A stretch of DNA of 5,403 bases from positions 1 to 5,403 of the forward strand of contig BNXY01000100.1 of assembly GCA_025999935.1 (NCBI GenBank), read 5' to 3'. Numbering within the stretch: position 1 is the first letter of the stretch; every line of letters starts with the position of its first letter. A program made the position numbers and the translations under genes. Source of the DNA: Bacteroidia bacterium. Lineage in GTDB: Bacteria > Bacteroidota > Bacteroidia > Bacteroidales > Azobacteroidaceae. The notes beneath the pieces were generated by a model. That model did not search any database and had not been told where the DNA came from. It saw nothing but the letters and a program-made list of their open reading frames with translations. Shown here in pieces: positions 4,443 through 5,403 of the stretch.

Positions 4443-5403
4443 ATGTACGGATTTAAACGGATTGCCATAAAGATAGGTAGTAATGTATTAACCCGCGAAG
4501 ACGGAACGCTGGACGTTACCCGCATGTCGTCGTTGGTTGACCAGATTGCCGGACTTCACCGGAACGGATTGGAAATAATTTTGATTTCATCGGGGGCCGT
4601 CGCATCGGGAAGAAGTGAAATCAAGACGAAGGGAAAATTGGACGACGTTTCTGCCCGGCAATTGTATTCTGCTGTCGGACAGGCAAAACTGATAAACCGT
4701 TACTACGATTTTTTCAAGGAACATGGAATCGCTTGCGGGCAGGTGCTTACCACCAAAGAAAGTCTCAGTACGCGCCGGCATTATCTCAATCAAAAAAATT
4801 GTGTGGGCGTGATGTTGGAAAACCAAGTCATTCCCATTATGAATGAGAACGATACGATTGCCGTTACCGAATTGATGTTTACCGATAACGACGAACTTTC
4901 GGGTTTGATTGCCGCCATGATGGATGCCGAAGCCTTGATTATCCTGAGCAATATCGATGGAATCTACACCGGTTTGCCGGGAGAACCGGGCACGGAAGTG
5001 ATCCGGGAAATAGATATGGAAAAAGACATTACCGCTTATATCCACACGAACCAATCTTCTTTCGGGCGCGGAGGAATGTTAACCAAATACCGCATTGCGC
5101 GGAAAGTGGCCGGAGAAGGCATTGAGGTAATCATCGCCAACGGGAAAACCGAAAATATTTTGCCTCGTTTGTTGGAGAAAAATTCGGAAGCGGTTTGTTC
5201 GCGTTTTATTCCTTCTGCCAAAGCCTCTTCCGGAATAAAGAAATGGATTGCCCATTCCGACAGTTTTGCGAAAGGAGAAATCCATATCAACAAAAATGCA
5301 GCCAAAGCATTGACCGGGGAAAAAGCGACTTCGCTTTTACCGGTGGGAATTATTGCCGTCAAGGGTGAATTTGAAAAAGACGATATTGTCCGCATTTTTG
5401 ATG
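4443..5403 (+). CDS. proB: Glutamate 5-kinase ProB, C-terminus cut by the window
   Basis: ProB phosphorylates L-glutamate to gamma-glutamyl phosphate with ATP, the first and normally proline-inhibited step of proline synthesis, in the cytoplasm. The 320 codons present cover the amino-acid kinase domain (about 1-255) and most of a C-terminal PUA domain (from about 266). Motifs: FKRIAIKIGSNVL (4-16, Lys10 in the nucleotide site), ISSGAVASG (48-56), PIMNENDTI (131-139), MFTDNDELSGLIA (145-157), LSNIDGIYTG (168-177), SSFGRGGMLTK (205-215); the PUA part includes KGEIHINKNA (277-286) and GEFEKDDIVRI (308-318). About 40 residues are probably missing. ATG at 4443 is preferred because it gives the MxxFxRIAxKxGS start of Bacteroidales ProB; an in-frame ATG at 4434 would add three residues, and a stop lies in frame at 4425-4427. 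No Shine-Dalgarno sequence is seen. proA often follows, outside the window. Confidence 0.95.
   Translation, partial: MYGFKRIAIKIGSNVLTREDGTLDVTRMSSLVDQIAGLHRNGLEIILISSGAVASGRSEIKTKGKLDDVSARQLYSAVGQAKLINRYYDFFKEHGIACGQVLTTKESLSTRRHYLNQKNCVGVMLENQVIPIMNENDTIAVTELMFTDNDELSGLIAAMMDAEALIILSNIDGIYTGLPGEPGTEVIREIDMEKDITAYIHTNQSSFGRGGMLTKYRIARKVAGEGIEVIIANGKTENILPRLLEKNSEAVCSRFIPSAKASSGIKKWIAHSDSFAKGEIHINKNAAKALTGEKATSLLPVGIIAVKGEFEKDDIVRIFD

Noticed and set aside
4587..5395. Minus-strand open frames opposite proB
   Set aside because: ProB is recognised throughout the plus strand here; the antisense frames show no family features.

Overview
The window looks like chromosomal DNA of a member of the Bacteroidota, most likely order Bacteroidales. 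Four things point there: promoter elements of the TTTG / TAnnTTTG type, A-rich leaders without Shine-Dalgarno sequences, a SecA with the N-terminus typical of this phylum, and a ProB and a DUF4105/Lnb protein that read like Bacteroidales versions.

Left part, minus strand (positions 3350 down to 1): a worn-out nucleotidyltransferase/HEPN module comes first. It is followed by three closely packed genes: lnb (lipoprotein N-acyltransferase family, GTG start), a secreted alkaline-phosphatase-superfamily protein, and the 5' end of secA. Gaps of 5, 11 and 32 nt suggest one transcript, possibly read from the promoter of the decayed module. The theme is envelope biogenesis: Sec export plus lipoprotein maturation. 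The phosphatase-like protein keeps the fold signature but appears to have lost nearly every metal-binding and catalytic residue, so it is probably a pseudoenzyme. The last ~27 codons of lnb are made from a short tandem-repeat family found between genes in Bacteroidota.

Right part, plus strand: an exported SagB-type nitroreductase (3482-4081), then a gene-free stretch of about 360 nt (4082-4442), then proB (glutamate 5-kinase), which runs off the end.

The gene-free stretch is the most interesting part. Its minus strand carries a textbook Bacteroidales promoter (TTTG, 20 nt, TACATTTG). Downstream the sequence can fold into a long interrupted rod whose two ends pair over 11 bp, including two G-U pairs, directly before a run of seven U. 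This looks like a roughly 215-nt small RNA gene with 6S-like architecture, convergent with the nitroreductase and divergent from proB. A GGTATTAA direct repeat sits across the RNA promoter and touches a candidate proB promoter.
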